Of a stretch of 7,067 nt of DNA, positions 6,254 to 7,067 are shown one piece after another. The translations under genes and the position numbers were made by a program. Location: positions 1-7,067 of the forward strand of contig CALDKP010000020.1 in NCBI GenBank assembly GCA_937898535.1. Reading direction: 5' to 3'. Under the pieces are notes generated by a model, which worked only from the letters and a program-made list of their open reading frames with translations, had not been told where the DNA came from and made no database searches. Origin of the DNA: an uncultured Sphingomonadales bacterium (GTDB lineage Bacteria > Pseudomonadota > Alphaproteobacteria > Sphingomonadales > Sphingomonadaceae). The first letter of the stretch is position 1. Each line of letters opens with the position of its first letter.

Positions 6254-7067
6254 ACCAGATGCGAACGCGGTCCTCAGGCTTGAGGTATAATTTTCCGTCT
6301 GCTTTCGGCTGGAACGCATCGTACCATTTGTCAAGATTGCGAACGACCCAAGCGCGTTGTTCCGAAGGGCTGTGCGGATCTGTAATCAAACGCTGACGCA
6401 AATTGGCCTCACGATAATTGCGGCGCCATACCTGCGCCCAACCAAGGAAAAAGCGCTGATCGCCTGTCATTCCGTCAATCACCGGCGGCTCTTTGCCGTT
6501 GAGCGACGTGCGATAGGCATCGTACGCAATCGTAAGACCAGCAAGGTCACCGATATTTTCACCCAATGTAAACTCACCCTTCACCGAAGCGTCGGGAAAA
6601 ATCTTGTAGGCGTCATATTGCGCGATCAGCTTTTTACCCGCCGCTTCAAAAGCTTTTACATCACTTTCGGTCCACCAATCGGCAAGCTTTCCGGTCGCAT
6701 CATATTTGGCACCCTGATCATCGAAATGGTGGCTGATTTCATGCCCGATCACCGCACCAATTCCGCCATAATTGACGGCTGGATCAGCTTTTGCGTCAAA
6801 GAAAGGTGGCTGCAAAATTGCGGCCGGAAAGACAATTTCGTTCATCCCAAAATTGGCATAGGCATTGACCGTCTGCGGCAACATGCCCCATTCCCAACGG
6901 CGGATCGGCTGGCCAAGCTTCGACATATTGTCGTCAAAGCCCCATTGGTTCGCACGCAAATCATTCCCAAACAAATCGCCGCGCACGATTTTCAGGTTCG
7001 AATAGTCTTTCCAGCGATCCGGATAGCCGATCTTCGTTGTAAAATTGGCCAGTTTTTCGCGGGCCTT
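6252..7067 (-). CDS. M13 family zinc metallopeptidase, C-terminal part (cut by window edge)
   Basis: This is the catalytic end of a neprilysin/PepO-type metalloendopeptidase; bacterial members are usually exported to the periplasm or anchored as lipoproteins and cleave short peptides. The 271 residues seen (of about 680-700 in the family) run open from the right edge. Counting from the first visible codon: the substrate-binding NAY at 68-70; the FPAAILQPPFFD stretch (80-91); zinc motif HEISH at 109-113 with catalytic Glu110; the third ligand in GENIGD (Glu170, with Asp174); the transition-state histidine in TDPHSP (His232); Arg238; and the C-terminal VRIW. Bacterial M13 proteins often end in a Cys-X-X-Trp-like tail; here the cysteine is absent (DRVRIW). 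All catalytic residues are intact. A GTG at 6986 is only an internal valine codon. The N-terminus and signal peptide lie outside the window. It is joined to cckA by a 3-base gap, suggesting co-transcription; whether its function relates to CckA is unknown. Confidence 0.94.
   Translation of the reverse strand, partial: KAREKLANFTTKIGYPDRWKDYSNLKIVRGDLFGNDLRANQWGFDDNMSKLGQPIRRWEWGMLPQTVNAYANFGMNEIVFPAAILQPPFFDAKADPAVNYGGIGAVIGHEISHHFDDQGAKYDATGKLADWWTESDVKAFEAAGKKLIAQYDAYKIFPDASVKGEFTLGENIGDLAGLTIAYDAYRTSLNGKEPPVIDGMTGDQRFFLGWAQVWRRNYREANLRQRLITDPHSPSEQRAWVVRNLDKWYDAFQPKADGKLYLKPEDRVRIW

Noticed and set aside
6984..6986. GTG as the start of the M13 peptidase
   Set aside because: The frame continues open for 27 further codons to the window edge with family-like sequence, and the catalytic domain alone would be too short.

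Overview
The window looks like chromosomal core DNA from an alphaproteobacterium, most likely a member of the Sphingomonadales. The evidence is a CckA-type hybrid histidine kinase, a recA gene preceded by the alphaproteobacterial LexA operator (GTTC-N7-GTTC), and moderately GC-rich codon use. The genus cannot be fixed from the sequence alone. All six genes lie on the minus strand, so transcription runs from high to low coordinates, and there are no gene-free stretches longer than about 170 bases.

In the direction of transcription: (1) 7067-6252 is the C-terminal catalytic part of an M13 (neprilysin/PepO-like) zinc metallopeptidase, cut by the window edge. (2) Three bases later comes cckA (6248-3834), a membrane-bound hybrid kinase with PAS-like modules, HisKA, HATPase and receiver domains. 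(3) A 126-base spacer holds a LexA box, a probable promoter and a strong Shine-Dalgarno for recA (3707-2628). recA is followed by two hairpins, the second with a T-rich tail typical of an intrinsic terminator. (4) A two-gene, translationally coupled unit follows: a ureohydrolase resembling plant arginase (2459-1641) and a glutathione S-transferase-like protein (1638-1012) with only 2 bases between them. (5) After a 63-base spacer comes alaS (948 to the left edge), the N-terminal 316 residues of alanyl-tRNA synthetase.

Functionally the window joins cell-cycle control (CckA, upstream of ChpT and CtrA), the SOS recombinase RecA, and translation (AlaRS). A small accessory metabolic pair sits between recA and alaS. 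I found no mobile element, CRISPR array, RNA gene or defence system. The points most worth a second look are the plant-arginase-like enzyme and its coupling to a GST, the composite LexA site with a third half-site, the ambiguous cckA start fused to the upstream stop codon, and two genes (ureohydrolase, alaS) with no Shine-Dalgarno whose candidate promoters would give leaderless or nearly leaderless mRNAs.
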